Shown piece by piece: positions 18,118 through 26,528 of a stretch of DNA of 64,000 nt; the first letter of the stretch is position 1, and the number at the start of each line of letters is the position of its first letter. Origin of the DNA: an uncultured Eubacteriales bacterium (GTDB lineage: Bacteria > Bacillota > Clostridia > Lachnospirales > Lachnospiraceae); contig ONHA01000012.1 in NCBI GenBank assembly GCA_900317515.1, forward strand, positions 1 to 64,000, read 5' to 3'. The translations under genes were made by a program, and so were the position numbers. Under the pieces are notes generated by a model, which was given only the letters and a program-made list of their open reading frames with translations, ran no database searches and was not told the DNA's origin.

Positions 18118-20517
18118 CCTCACCAGGGCCTCCGCGCAGAAGCCCCTCTCTCGCCCCTCGATAAAGGCGTCCTTCATCACAAAGTACCGGTCCTTAAGCC
18201 GGATATCCGCGGACGAGGAGCCGACCTGCACCTCGAACTCGCCCTTCTCGATCTTCCACTTCATGTCCTCATCGAGGAATGCCATCTGGCTCGGGGCGAC
18301 CGTAAAGACGACCTCCTTCTCCTCTCCCGGGAGAAGTTCGACCCTCGCAAATCCGGAAAGCTCCTTGTTCGGCCTCGTCATCGAGGCGTGCACATCCTTA
18401 AGGTAGAGCTGGACCACCTCGGTGCCGGCTGCCTTCCCTTCATTTTTCACCTTGAGGGAGATGATTACCTTCTCAAACGGGCTCACCTCCGCCTTCTCGA
18501 CCGAAAGGTCCGAGTAGACAAACTCCGTGTAGGAAAGCCCGTGCCCGAAGCAGTAGCGCGGCCTGTGCGGGCAGTCCGCATAGTCGGCAAAGCCGATGCT
18601 CGGCGGCTGATGCCAGCCGGAGCCGTTCGGATGGTTGTAGATGACCGGGATCTGACCGGCGTTGTAAGCGGCCGAGAGCGGCAGCTTGCCCGACGGATTG
18701 TACCTGCCCAGCAGCACGTTTGCGACCGCCTCCGCCCCGAATTTCGCCGGCGTAAATGCCTCCACGATCGCATCCAGCTTCTCGTCGGCCGCATCCGAGG
18801 AGATCGGCCGCCCGTCAAAATGAACCCCGATCATCGGCTTGCCGTACTCCGCCGCCTTTCGGATAAACGCGTCCTGGCAGGCCGGCAGATTGATGTTCGT
18901 CCCGTCGATGCCCTCGCCCATGGTGGCGACGGAGCCCGTGCCGTTCTTGCCGCCGAGCGTCAGGATCACGACGTCGGCCTTCTTCACAATTTCAAGGGCT
19001 TTGCCGAAGAGACCCTCATCCGCGCCTGCCTTGTAGTAGCCCGGCGCATAGAGGATCTCCGCCTCCGGCATCTCCGCCTTCAGCACCTCAAGAAGGCTCC
19101 GGCAGTCCGGCTCGAGCTTTCTTAAGACCTCATCAAAATCTTCCCTCTCGTCCGACTGGATGTTGGTCCCCGGGATGCGCACCATCTCGGTTCCGGTCGT
19201 GCTTCCTCCTCCGCCGACGCCGGCCATGGAGTTTACCGCCGCGTGCATGGCCTCCACCATGCTGAGGTGCGTGTAGCCGCCGAAGTAGTAGCGGGCGTTC
19301 GCCGCGTGCGGCCCGATGACCGCGATCGTCTTCTCCCTGCCGGAAAGCGGGAGCGCTCCGTTATTTTTAAGAAGAATGATGCTCTCCTGAGCGGCCCTCA
19401 TGGACACCGCATCGTCGCCCTCGCGGTTCACGGTCGCCTTGAGCTCCGCGCCATCAAGGGAGAACGGATGCTCGAAGAGTCCCATGCGGAACTTGGCCTC
19501 GAGGACTCTCTGGACCGCAGCGTTAAGATAGGCCTCGTCCGCCTCGCCGTTCTCGAAGAGGGTTTTCATTTCCCTGAAGGCTGCCGGCATCGGAAGCTCC
19601 ACGTCAAGGCCGGCTTTAAGGCACCTGTAGCCTGCCTCGCCCTTGGTCTCACTCGTTTTCTGGTAGAGGAAGGTGTTCTCCGCTCCGCCGTAGTCGGACA
19701 CGGTGACCCCGTCAAAGCCCATCTCCCCGCGGAGAAGCCCGGTCAGGTACTGTCGGCTCGCGTGCATCGGCAGGCCGTTGATCGAGCAGTAGCAGGGCAT
19801 CACGCCGCGAAGATTCGCCTCCGTGATCGCCGCCTGGAAGGGCTTTGCGTAGACTTCCCGGAGCAGCCGCTCGCCGATCTCCACATCGGTGCCGTGGATA
19901 CCGCCGGCTCCCCTGTGAAAGCCCGTAAAGTGCTTGGCTGCCGACTCCGCATGCCGCCCCGCCGTCTCGGTCTCCTGAATTCCCCGGGTGTAGGCGGTGC
20001 CCAGAGCGGACGCCAGCGTGGGGTCCTCCCCGTAGGGCTCGGACTGGCGGCCCATGCGGGAGTCGCGGGAGATGTCAAGGACCGGAGCCAGGATCTGGGT
20101 GAAACCGAAGGCTGCCTCCTGCCTCGAGACGATCTCGCCAATCTTCCGCTCGAGCTCCGGGTCAAAGGCCGCGCCGCGGTTCACGCCGGACGGGAAGGAC
20201 GTGGTGTCCTGGATAAAGGCCCCGCAGAGGCCCTCCATGTGGAAGACGGCCGGAATGTGCAGACGGCTGTTCTCCATGACGGCGGTCTGGAGCTTCCGCT
20301 GCCACTCCGCCGCCTCGTCCATGCTCTCGCAGGTGCGGAAGCCCAGCGTGCTGATCTGGCCGATGCCGTTTTTGAAAAATGCAGCCATCTCCTTCTCCCT
20401 GCCTTTGATTGAAAATACACCCGTGAGCTGGGCGATCTTTTCATCGAGGGTCATTTCCTTAAGCAGGATCTCCGCCCTCTCCCGGGCCGTGAGACTTGTA
20501 TCCATATAATTCTTCAT
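18115..20517 (-). CDS. glycoside hydrolase family 3 (beta-glucosidase/xylosidase type)
   Basis: An 800-residue cytoplasmic exo-acting enzyme (no signal peptide) that removes terminal beta-linked sugars from oligosaccharides. It has the GH3 N-terminal barrel with the substrate-binding KHF at 195-197 and the nucleophile Asp275 in VTVSDYGG, the GH3 C-terminal sandwich, and a C-terminal fibronectin III-like domain from about 660. Substrate (glucose, xylose or other) cannot be fixed from sequence. ATG at 20517 follows GGAGGCACTCTC. A 20-bp-periodic direct repeat lies upstream and a transporter remnant follows on the 5' side; an ancestral transporter-GH3 operon is likely. Confidence 0.92.
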   Translation of the reverse strand: MKNYMDTSLTARERAEILLKEMTLDEKIAQLTGVFSIKGREKEMAAFFKNGIGQISTLGFRTCESMDEAAEWQRKLQTAVMENSRLHIPAVFHMEGLCGAFIQDTTSFPSGVNRGAAFDPELERKIGEIVSRQEAAFGFTQILAPVLDISRDSRMGRQSEPYGEDPTLASALGTAYTRGIQETETAGRHAESAAKHFTGFHRGAGGIHGTDVEIGERLLREVYAKPFQAAITEANLRGVMPCYCSINGLPMHASRQYLTGLLRGEMGFDGVTVSDYGGAENTFLYQKTSETKGEAGYRCLKAGLDVELPMPAAFREMKTLFENGEADEAYLNAAVQRVLEAKFRMGLFEHPFSLDGAELKATVNREGDDAVSMRAAQESIILLKNNGALPLSGREKTIAVIGPHAANARYYFGGYTHLSMVEAMHAAVNSMAGVGGGGSTTGTEMVRIPGTNIQSDEREDFDEVLRKLEPDCRSLLEVLKAEMPEAEILYAPGYYKAGADEGLFGKALEIVKKADVVILTLGGKNGTGSVATMGEGIDGTNINLPACQDAFIRKAAEYGKPMIGVHFDGRPISSDAADEKLDAIVEAFTPAKFGAEAVANVLLGRYNPSGKLPLSAAYNAGQIPVIYNHPNGSGWHQPPSIGFADYADCPHRPRYCFGHGLSYTEFVYSDLSVEKAEVSPFEKVIISLKVKNEGKAAGTEVVQLYLKDVHASMTRPNKELSGFARVELLPGEEKEVVFTVAPSQMAFLDEDMKWKIEKGEFEVQVGSSSADIRLKDRYFVMKDAFIEGRERGFCAEALVR

Positions 20518-20600
20518 GAGAGTGCCTCCTTCTTATGTAATACGATGATTCTCCTGTGCTTCCATTCTGCCTGAAAATTCGGAAAAATAAAATACCATTT

Positions 20601-20630
20601 TTCGTCATATGAGGAAAACTTTTGTCATAA
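20601..20630. promoter_or_regulatory. direct repeat, 20-bp period, upstream of GH3
   Basis: TTCGTCATAT (20601-20610) and TTTGTCATAA (20621-20630) match at 8 of 10 positions with 20-bp spacing, the layout of AraC-family half-sites. A similar TTTGTC pair with the same spacing lies upstream of the second GH3 gene at 32371. Confidence 0.45.
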
Positions 20631-20634
20631 TAAT

Positions 20635-20660
20635 GCGGCCGGGCATTCATACCCGGCCGC
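20635..20660 (-). terminator. GC hairpin after transporter remnant
   Basis: GCGGCCGGG (20635-20643) pairs perfectly with CCCGGCCGC (20652-20660). On the minus strand it is followed by ATTATTAT only, so termination may be partial; it may also be an mRNA-stability stem between the former transporter and the GH3 gene. Confidence 0.5.
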
Positions 20661-20683
20661 TGTACTATCAGATGCTTATGAAA

Positions 20684-20839
20684 TTATGCCTCGTGGGTGA
20701 TCTCCTCCGCAGCCTTCTCGTGGCTGAAATTCTTGACCTTCTCGTCCAGCTTCACCATTCTCATGAGGATGACGATGACAATGTAGAAGATAAGCGGGAC
20801 AACGCTGGCCAGGAGAAGCCGGAGATCGATGACCGCAAC
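20684..20839 (-). pseudogene. C-terminal remnant of an MFS/GPH-type sugar transporter
   Basis: On the minus strand an open frame of about 51 codons ends in TAA at 20684. It reads a hydrophobic helix (LRLLLASVVPLIFYIVIVIL) followed by a charged tail RMVKLDEKVKNFSHEK, which is the typical last helix and tail of glycoside-pentoside-hexuronide symporters. Upstream (right) of about 20840 the frame no longer makes a membrane protein and instead the DNA codes for another gene on plus. The transporter has thus lost its first ~400 codons. The join is described as a finding. Confidence 0.6.
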
Positions 20840-21955
20840 GGAGTCGACACCGCATGGCAGAAGATGCTCGCCGACGGCAATGGAGCCTGGATCCAGCTCG
20901 AGGAAGTTCCGCAGGGCAAGGACCTCTATCTCTCCGGCGTCAACGTCACGCCTCTTACCGGCGAGGGTGCCGGCCAGACCTTCCTGCTCGACAAGATTGA
21001 GGGAGACTGCATCACCATCGGCATGTGCTTCGGCATGAGCGACTTAAACGCCGCCCTCTCCAAAGTAAAGCCGGGTGATGAGATCATTCTTGACAACTCC
21101 GATTACATTGCGATACAGTCTTATTACAGGCATCAGGTGCCCGAAGACTTAAGTTTCCACGCCTGGGACCAGTTCAGAGACGAAAACGGCAAACCCGCAC
21201 TGCCGCAGCGCAAGAGCGTCCTCGGGTATTTCTTCACAGGCACCGGCACGGTGCAGGACGGCAATATCCAGGGCAAGACCATCGTTGTCCAGAGCCTCAT
21301 GGACGAGAGCACCTGCCCCTGGTGCGCAGACTGGTACCGCAAAAAGGTGGCCGAGACAAAGGGCGGCGAGCAGGATTTCCGCGTCTACTACATGGACCGC
21401 TGCATGCACGGCGACGTGACCTTCATGGAAAATAACATGGTCACCAACTACCTGGGCGCCTACCGCCAGTCTCTCCTTGACCTCGCCGCCTGGGTGGAAA
21501 AAGGCATCGAGCCGCTTCCCTCCAGCGTCTACGAGTACAGGGACGGACAGATCATCCCGGCAGCAACGGCCAAAGAGCGCCGCGGCCTGCAGCCTGTGGC
21601 GGTACTCACCGCGAACGGCAGCGTCTGCACCCGCGTGAAGGCCGGCGAGAAGGTCTCCTTCACCGCTCACGCCCAGGTTCCGGTCGGAGCCGGCGAGATC
21701 ACGGCGATGGACTTCGGCTTTGAGGATAACCGGGATCTCCCAGGCGGAATCGATGCGGACTACCCGGTAAAGGGTTCGGTCACCCGCTTCAGCGAGGACG
21801 GCGTGTCCGCCGGCAGCTCCACCGTCACATACACCTTCGATGAGCCCGGCGTCTACTATGCGGCTGTCCGCGTGAAGGCCAACCGGAACGGCGATGATAA
21901 GGACCTCTTCACTCAGGTGAAGAACATCGCCCGCGCGAAGGTTATCGTCGAATAA
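20834..21955 (+). pseudogene. 5'-truncated esterase-like protein with PKD-type C-terminal domain
   Basis: From about codon GVDTAWQKMLADG (20840) to TAA at 21955 a coherent protein of about 370 residues is encoded. It has the look of the last third of an alpha/beta-hydrolase-like domain (CPWCADWYRKKVAE; DRCMHGDVTFM with a possible catalytic His) followed by a C-terminal PKD/Ig-like beta domain (AVLTANG...YTFDEPGVYYAAVRVKA). No start codon with a ribosome site exists; the frame to the left only continues because it is antisense to the transporter remnant. It is therefore likely a broken gene, although an alternative start is not excluded. Confidence 0.6.
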
Positions 21956-21971
21956 CTATAAATCTTAAAAT

Positions 21972-22007
21972 GCGCAGCGGGATTCTTCCGCTGCGCTTAC
22001 GTTTTTT
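21972..22007 (+). terminator. terminator between esterase remnant and GDSL gene
   Basis: GCGCAGCGG (21972-21980) pairs with CCGCTGCGC (21988-21996), then TTACGTTTTTT. It is only 22 bp from the next start codon, so the next gene may depend on read-through or a promoter not seen. Confidence 0.75.
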
Positions 22008-22029
22008 CTTCAAGGAGGTACCTATAAAA

Positions 22030-22707
22030 ATGGATAAAACAATGAAGCAGGGACTGGAAATGCTCATGGGCTTTATGAAAAGGGAGCAGGCGGAAAAGAT
22101 CGAGCGCTTCCGTCGCCTGAACCGCTACGTGAAAAAGGGACAGATCGTCTTCGCCGGCTCAAGCCTCATGGAACAGTTCCCCATCTACGAGTTCCTGCAG
22201 GATTTTGATCTGCCCTACACGATCTACAACCGCGGCGTCGGGGGCTACACCACGACTGACCTCATGAAGGTGCTTCCCGAGTGCATTTTCGACCTCGAGC
22301 CCTCCGTCATCTTCCTCAACATCGGGACAAATGACATCAGCGACCCGAACTACACCTGTGATGCGCTGATGGACCGCTACGCAAAGATCCTCGACGCAAT
22401 CAGGGAGCGGCTCCCGAAGACCCGTCTCTTCCTGCTCGCCTACTATCCCTGCAACCCGGACGCTGTCGCGGACGGCACCGCGGAATTCTTCCGCTTCCGC
22501 ACAAACGAGCGGATCGACGAGGCCAATCAAGGCGTTCAGGCGCTCGCGGAGCGCTACGGGGCCGAATATCTGGACCTCAATACGGGACTCAAGGACGAGG
22601 CCGGCCGCCTTAAGGCGGAGTTCACCATCGAAGGGGTCCACATGTTTGCCGACGGGTACAGGGAGGTGCTGGATGCACTGCTGCCGACTTTGAAGAGCCT
22701 GAACTGA
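22030..22707 (+). CDS. GDSL/SGNH-family esterase
   Basis: A 225-residue SGNH hydrolase, probably a carbohydrate esterase (acetyl-xylan or similar), cytoplasmic as no signal peptide is present. Blocks are visible: block I with catalytic Ser in FAGSSLMEQFP, Gly in RGVGGYTTTD, Asn in LNIGTNDISD, and the C-terminal His in IEGVHMFADGY, where Glu replaces the usual Asp of the DxxH block. The start at 22030 follows AAGGAGGTACC; a 20-codon extension to 21970 lies in the terminator and is rejected. It ends before a strong hairpin. Its neighbours suggest removal of acyl groups from plant oligosaccharides. Confidence 0.88.
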   Translation: MDKTMKQGLEMLMGFMKREQAEKIERFRRLNRYVKKGQIVFAGSSLMEQFPIYEFLQDFDLPYTIYNRGVGGYTTTDLMKVLPECIFDLEPSVIFLNIGTNDISDPNYTCDALMDRYAKILDAIRERLPKTRLFLLAYYPCNPDAVADGTAEFFRFRTNERIDEANQGVQALAERYGAEYLDLNTGLKDEAGRLKAEFTIEGVHMFADGYREVLDALLPTLKSLN

Positions 22708-22725
22708 AAAACAAACCGCTCAACC

Positions 22726-22767
22726 AAAAGGCTGCCGCACTTAACCGACCGGTGCAGCAGCCTTTTT
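22726..22767. terminator. bidirectional terminator
   Basis: AAAAGGCTGC (22726-22735) pairs with GCAGCCTTTT (22757-22766); inner CGCAC/GTGC adds to the stem. It separates the esterase gene from the convergent ABC operon. Confidence 0.85.
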
Positions 22768-22787
22768 CAGTTTGTTATCAGAGCGTT

Positions 22788-23429
22788 CTATTCATGCAGA
22801 ACTATATTGCGTTGTACAGGCCTTGCCGTCAGGTAAAGCATGCGGGGCAGTTCGTTCAGATGCTCCCAGGAATACTTCGTGTAGTAGCGCTTATCAAGAT
22901 TGAAGACAAGCTTCACATTACATGAATCCCCATCATGGAATCGAATTCCTGTAGTTCCGTCAGCCCAGGGATTTTCCACAAGAAAAAGTTCTCTGTTCTG
23001 CCCCGCATAATAATCCTGTCCATACATATAGAAGGCTCCCATATCTATGTCCATATGTGCTTTATCTAAATCCTGCTCCGTGTTCCCCTGCTCATCCGCT
23101 GCCTTATACGTTACCGTTAAATCTACAATGCAGATCTTTTCTGTAAGCGTTCCGAACTCTTCTTCAGCCAGCCCTTTTTCTTTTAAATAACTGTCTGTGT
23201 CCATAATGATATAGTCATTCGCGCATATGGATATCCCATCATAATAATTTCCGTAACAATAGTTTTTGCCGAGCTCCGCAAATTGTTTCATCTCATAATT
23301 TTCGATCGGTACAAGATCTCTTTCCTTGAGCTTATGATTATAGCTGATTACCCAAAAGGCCCATGCCCCGATCAGCAGTACTGCCAGGAGCGGCATGATG
23401 CGCCTGATGTGTTTTTTCTTACTTTCCAT
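22788..23429 (-). CDS. membrane-anchored protein of the ABC/agr operon (DUF5028-like, tentative)
   Basis: A 213-residue protein with a basic N-terminus, one membrane helix at about 11-29 and an extracytoplasmic domain of about 180 residues. No signal cleavage site or lipobox is evident, so it is probably a single-pass protein facing outside. It resembles small proteins annotated as DUF5028 next to ABC exporters, but I cannot confirm this by search. Its start overlaps the ATPase gene by 11 bases; it is the last gene of the minus-strand operon that starts at agrD. The DNA is more AT-rich than the housekeeping genes. Confidence 0.65.
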   Translation of the reverse strand: MESKKKHIRRIMPLLAVLLIGAWAFWVISYNHKLKERDLVPIENYEMKQFAELGKNYCYGNYYDGISICANDYIIMDTDSYLKEKGLAEEEFGTLTEKICIVDLTVTYKAADEQGNTEQDLDKAHMDIDMGAFYMYGQDYYAGQNRELFLVENPWADGTTGIRFHDGDSCNVKLVFNLDKRYYTKYSWEHLNELPRMLYLTARPVQRNIVLHE

Positions 23430-24060
23430 CTGCCTGAACTCTGCCTTCCCTCATCTCTATGATCTCATCCGCCACGGAATCAAGAAATTCTCTCTCATGT
23501 GATGCCACAACGATGATTCGATCCGGCATTCTCATTTTGCTGATCAGATTCATCAGCATATTGATTCCCTCTTCGTCCAGCGCGTTTGTGGGCTCATCCA
23601 GGATAAGAAGATCCGGATCATCCATGATTGCAGAGGCGATCCCAAGTCTTTGCTTCATTCCCAGTGAAAAGCGACTGTAGCGCATCTCACCGGCCTCCAA
23701 AAGGCCCACCCTCGAAAGCGCGCGATCAATTCTGCTTCTGTTGTCAGCATGGGGATGAAGCGACAAAATCAGTTCAAGATTCTGCGGCGCACTCAGATTT
23801 CCGATAAAAGCCGGCTTTTCAATCAGTACACCTGCCGACTCCGGAAAGTCCAGGTCTCTGCCGAGTTCTTTTCCGTTGTAGAAGACCTGACCTTTCGTTG
23901 GATAAATCAGTCCGCAAAGGAGCCTCAGCAGCATCGTCTTTCCGGAGCCGTTATATCCTCTGACGCCGTATATTCTGCCTTCTTCAAAAGTCAGATTAAT
24001 ATCATTAAGAACAATTTTTCCGTTCAGTTCTTTTGTCACAGCTTTAAGGATTATGCCCAT
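23419..24060 (-). CDS. ABC transporter ATP-binding protein
   Basis: A 213-residue nucleotide-binding subunit. It contains Walker A GYNGSGKTMLLR, the signature FSLGMKQRLGIASA, Walker B LLILDEPTNALDEEG and the switch His in VVASHERE. GAGGAGGATAACTGAT precedes the ATG at 24060, preferred over an in-frame ATG at 24099. It starts one base after the stop of the adjacent permease gene and pairs with the two permeases upstream to make a complete ABC-2-like transporter, likely an exporter or an immunity pump. Confidence 0.93.
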   Translation of the reverse strand: MGIILKAVTKELNGKIVLNDINLTFEEGRIYGVRGYNGSGKTMLLRLLCGLIYPTKGQVFYNGKELGRDLDFPESAGVLIEKPAFIGNLSAPQNLELILSLHPHADNRSRIDRALSRVGLLEAGEMRYSRFSLGMKQRLGIASAIMDDPDLLILDEPTNALDEEGINMLMNLISKMRMPDRIIVVASHEREFLDSVADEIIEMREGRVQADGK

Positions 24061-24061
24061 A

Positions 24062-24940
24062 TCAGTTATCCTCCTCGTGTCCCAAGATTGAACCGGCATG
24101 ATTCAATCTGCAAAAATCCTTTCGGCGGATTTCAACAGCACCGAAGCATACGGCTGACACAATGATTCCCGCACAGGAAAAAACCTGTGTAAGAGGAGTC
24201 ATTCCTTCCGCATCGATCAGGCTGCTTCGTATTGCCATGGTACAGTTTCCCGGAAGCAGCGGATGTATTGTAAATACTGATGCGACCAGCCATGCAGCAC
24301 CTATCACGTAGGCTGTCGTTCTCCCGAAACTCACTGACATCACCAGAAGCACCATACTCATAGCCATGATTCCCAACGTCGGGGCTCCGATCAATAAAAA
24401 AATGTTCTGTCCCTTCGTCAGTATCTGTCCGCTTCCGTCTGCACCGCCAAAGATAATCTCTGCAATCCGCGTATGCCAACGCAGATCTGTGTCCAACCTG
24501 AAAATCAGACAGCATATGAAAAATGTTCCTGTTTCCAACAGCATACTGATAAGATTGATCCCCATCGTATACAGGCACTTAGAAAGCCACCATTGTCTCC
24601 TGCCTGTTCTCATGACAAAAGGATATCCCCAGTTCTCCATAGCGCTTACCGGATAGCTCAGGGGAAGCGCCATCTCATACATAATCAGTGCTAGCCACAT
24701 AAAGGATATCTGAAAATCCCTTTGCTGTATCATTCGAATGCACGGTATTGTTCCGCAATGTACAAATGCGAGCAAGTCTCCCAGCCCGGCTCCTTCTATT
24801 CCGTATATGTTCTTCAGGTTATCTGTGAAGATATGGAAGAAGTATGCGTAGAATGCACAGAGCAAGACCAGTGCCGGATACCCCTTTTTCAGAATTCCTC
24901 CAAGCTTCATATCAACGAGAAGAAGTCTAAAGATTTTCAT
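24062..24940 (-). CDS. ABC transporter permease, ABC-2-like
   Basis: A 292-residue polytopic protein with about six hydrophobic segments and no binding-protein partner nearby. The start at 24940 has AAAGGAATGCGGC ahead; the longer frame to 24970 lacks a site. It overlaps the preceding permease gene by 14 bases, a sign of tight coupling. It probably forms a heterodimer with that permease and uses the ATPase encoded next. Substrate unknown; context suggests the secreted peptide/protein of the same operon. Confidence 0.8.
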   Translation of the reverse strand: MKIFRLLLVDMKLGGILKKGYPALVLLCAFYAYFFHIFTDNLKNIYGIEGAGLGDLLAFVHCGTIPCIRMIQQRDFQISFMWLALIMYEMALPLSYPVSAMENWGYPFVMRTGRRQWWLSKCLYTMGINLISMLLETGTFFICCLIFRLDTDLRWHTRIAEIIFGGADGSGQILTKGQNIFLLIGAPTLGIMAMSMVLLVMSVSFGRTTAYVIGAAWLVASVFTIHPLLPGNCTMAIRSSLIDAEGMTPLTQVFSCAGIIVSAVCFGAVEIRRKDFCRLNHAGSILGHEEDN

Positions 24941-25778
24941 GCCGCATTCCTTTCCAATAATACACTGCAATTGCCGGCAAAATAAAACCGCACTGCCACA
25001 TGAAGATATACCATGCGGGATTAAAATTTCCCGGCTCAGCTTTCATAAGGAAGAGAGGCCTGACCTCATAAAATGTTCTGAACACAGTCCCTTTTAAAAA
25101 CTCCATGACCGTTGTAAGAATCAGTATCAAAAAACAGGGAAAAGATGTGATAAAAAAAGGATTTGTAAAATACATTCCCGAAGCAAGAGCCAGTACAGAA
25201 CATACCGCCCCCCACGATGACGTCATAAGTATTACAGCGCCTATATAAAGCAACGGATGGTTATAAAAAAGCGACGATGCAAAACTTCCCTCCCAGACTC
25301 CGCTGACAAGGGACAGCACATTGATCCTTGTAAGCGGACAAACGATGGCACACATCATCATATCAAGCACTAACAGGATAAATATTGTCAAAAACCCGGA
25401 TAATGCACACACGAGAATCTTTGCCGAAAGATACTGTTTTTTACTGATTCTGGTAAGAATATGTCTCTGATAGCCGCTTTTTCGTTCCTCATGGAATGAT
25501 GCGCCAAAGGGAAATGCCGCAAGAATCGGCAGGAGCAGGTAAAACAAAAAGGCTGTCATGAACCAGTTGTCATTTGGAAGAATGAGGGCCAGTAAGGATA
25601 TACTGTCAAGCCCCATCGGATGCTCGGATATTCCGACATACGAATAATAAACACGGTTTACATAGGCACATACCGAAGCAAAGTGCGCGAATACAATGCA
25701 CGCTCCTATAATAAGAGAAATCCCGAATGTCTTGGAAAACCTTAATTTTTTCAGTTCATGCCTGATTGCGCCTCGCAC
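24927..25778 (-). CDS. ABC transporter permease, ABC-2-like
   Basis: A 283-residue membrane protein with six predicted segments and a cytoplasmic loop FHEERKSGYQRHILTRISKK, the charged coupling loop typical of ABC-2 permeases. I choose a GTG start at 25778 because GGAGG lies eight bases ahead; the ATG at 25796 has no ribosome site. It overlaps the lipoprotein gene by 28 bases and the next permease by 14. It belongs to the agrD-led operon. Confidence 0.8.
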   Translation of the reverse strand: MRGAIRHELKKLRFSKTFGISLIIGACIVFAHFASVCAYVNRVYYSYVGISEHPMGLDSISLLALILPNDNWFMTAFLFYLLLPILAAFPFGASFHEERKSGYQRHILTRISKKQYLSAKILVCALSGFLTIFILLVLDMMMCAIVCPLTRINVLSLVSGVWEGSFASSLFYNHPLLYIGAVILMTSSWGAVCSVLALASGMYFTNPFFITSFPCFLILILTTVMEFLKGTVFRTFYEVRPLFLMKAEPGNFNPAWYIFMWQCGFILPAIAVYYWKGMRHENL

Positions 25779-26470
25779 TCTCTTCTGTCCTCCCATTCAA
25801 TCTGATACTGTTTAGCCGGCTGTTCCAGACCGCCCTGCATTGAACTGACACAGGGAGTATACTGATTAAGACAGTAACTCACTCCATTTTCCCGATGAAC
25901 TTTTCCCACAATAAAGCCGATGGCATATTCTTTTGTTTCTCCCGGTTTCAGTTCGAAGTATGACCAGTGCCTGCCTTCTCTGCGGCTGCCGCTGAAATAA
26001 TCTGCAGATTTGCTCAGAACGGCTTTGCCTTTTTCATCTATAAAGTTCATAAAAATGTTATCCGCGCGAAAGATATACGGGGTGTCAAATCCATCCTCCT
26101 GATAATTTTTATATTCTGCATTTACATTGGTGACCTTTATATGAAGAACATACATCATCGCGCCGTATTTCATGGTACCGTTGTGATTTAAAAACTCGTC
26201 TCTGTACGCTTCCTCAACCTTGCCGCTTTGACTTTCATACATAACAAAAGAATGCTCATCAATGTCTTCAGGATCGATCTTTTCTTTTCCCGGATTATCT
26301 GTAATATATGCATCCGTAATCTCAAATGCGGCGTCCCCGTCATACGATAACAGATCCATCTCAATAGTTTCGTCCCGGCTGACGTCAAGACGCTGAATCT
26401 CGGATTTAGAGGAGCATCCGCTTATCACCACGCTGAGAATCAAAGTCAGGATCAATAGAGTTTTGTTCAT
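25751..26470 (-). CDS. lipoprotein of the ABC/agr operon (DUF5027-like, tentative)
   Basis: A 239-residue lipoprotein. The signal peptide MNKTLLILTLILSVVISGCS carries the lipobox VISGC. GGGAGACAAAA precedes the ATG at 26470. The mature part is a soluble beta-rich domain (for example SFVMYESQSG, YVLHIKVTNVNAEYK and a C-terminal YCLNQYTPC) without catalytic motifs. It resembles lipoproteins annotated DUF5027 beside ABC transporters. In bacteriocin-type operons such lipoproteins often act in immunity or as transport accessory; for this gene that is only a hypothesis. Confidence 0.7.
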   Translation of the reverse strand: MNKTLLILTLILSVVISGCSSKSEIQRLDVSRDETIEMDLLSYDGDAAFEITDAYITDNPGKEKIDPEDIDEHSFVMYESQSGKVEEAYRDEFLNHNGTMKYGAMMYVLHIKVTNVNAEYKNYQEDGFDTPYIFRADNIFMNFIDEKGKAVLSKSADYFSGSRREGRHWSYFELKPGETKEYAIGFIVGKVHRENGVSYCLNQYTPCVSSMQGGLEQPAKQYQIEWEDRRECEAQSGMN

Positions 26471-26488
26471 TTTTGTCTCCCGCAATGG

Positions 26489-26518
26489 CAGATGGCCTTC
26501 CGAAAAGAAAGCCATCTG
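26489..26518 (-). other. intercistronic hairpin between secreted protein and lipoprotein genes
   Basis: CAGATGGC (26489-26496) pairs exactly with GCCATCTG (26511-26518). There is no T-run after it on the minus strand, so it looks like an mRNA-processing or partial-attenuation stem that could set different levels for the secreted protein and the downstream ABC genes. Confidence 0.5.
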
Positions 26519-26528
26519 TCAAAAGTTT

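Noticed and set aside
20609..20833. N-terminal 75 residues of the 448-residue ORF at 20609
   Set aside because: This part is antisense to the symporter remnant, is Asp/His-rich without homology features and lacks a ribosome site; not a genuine protein start.
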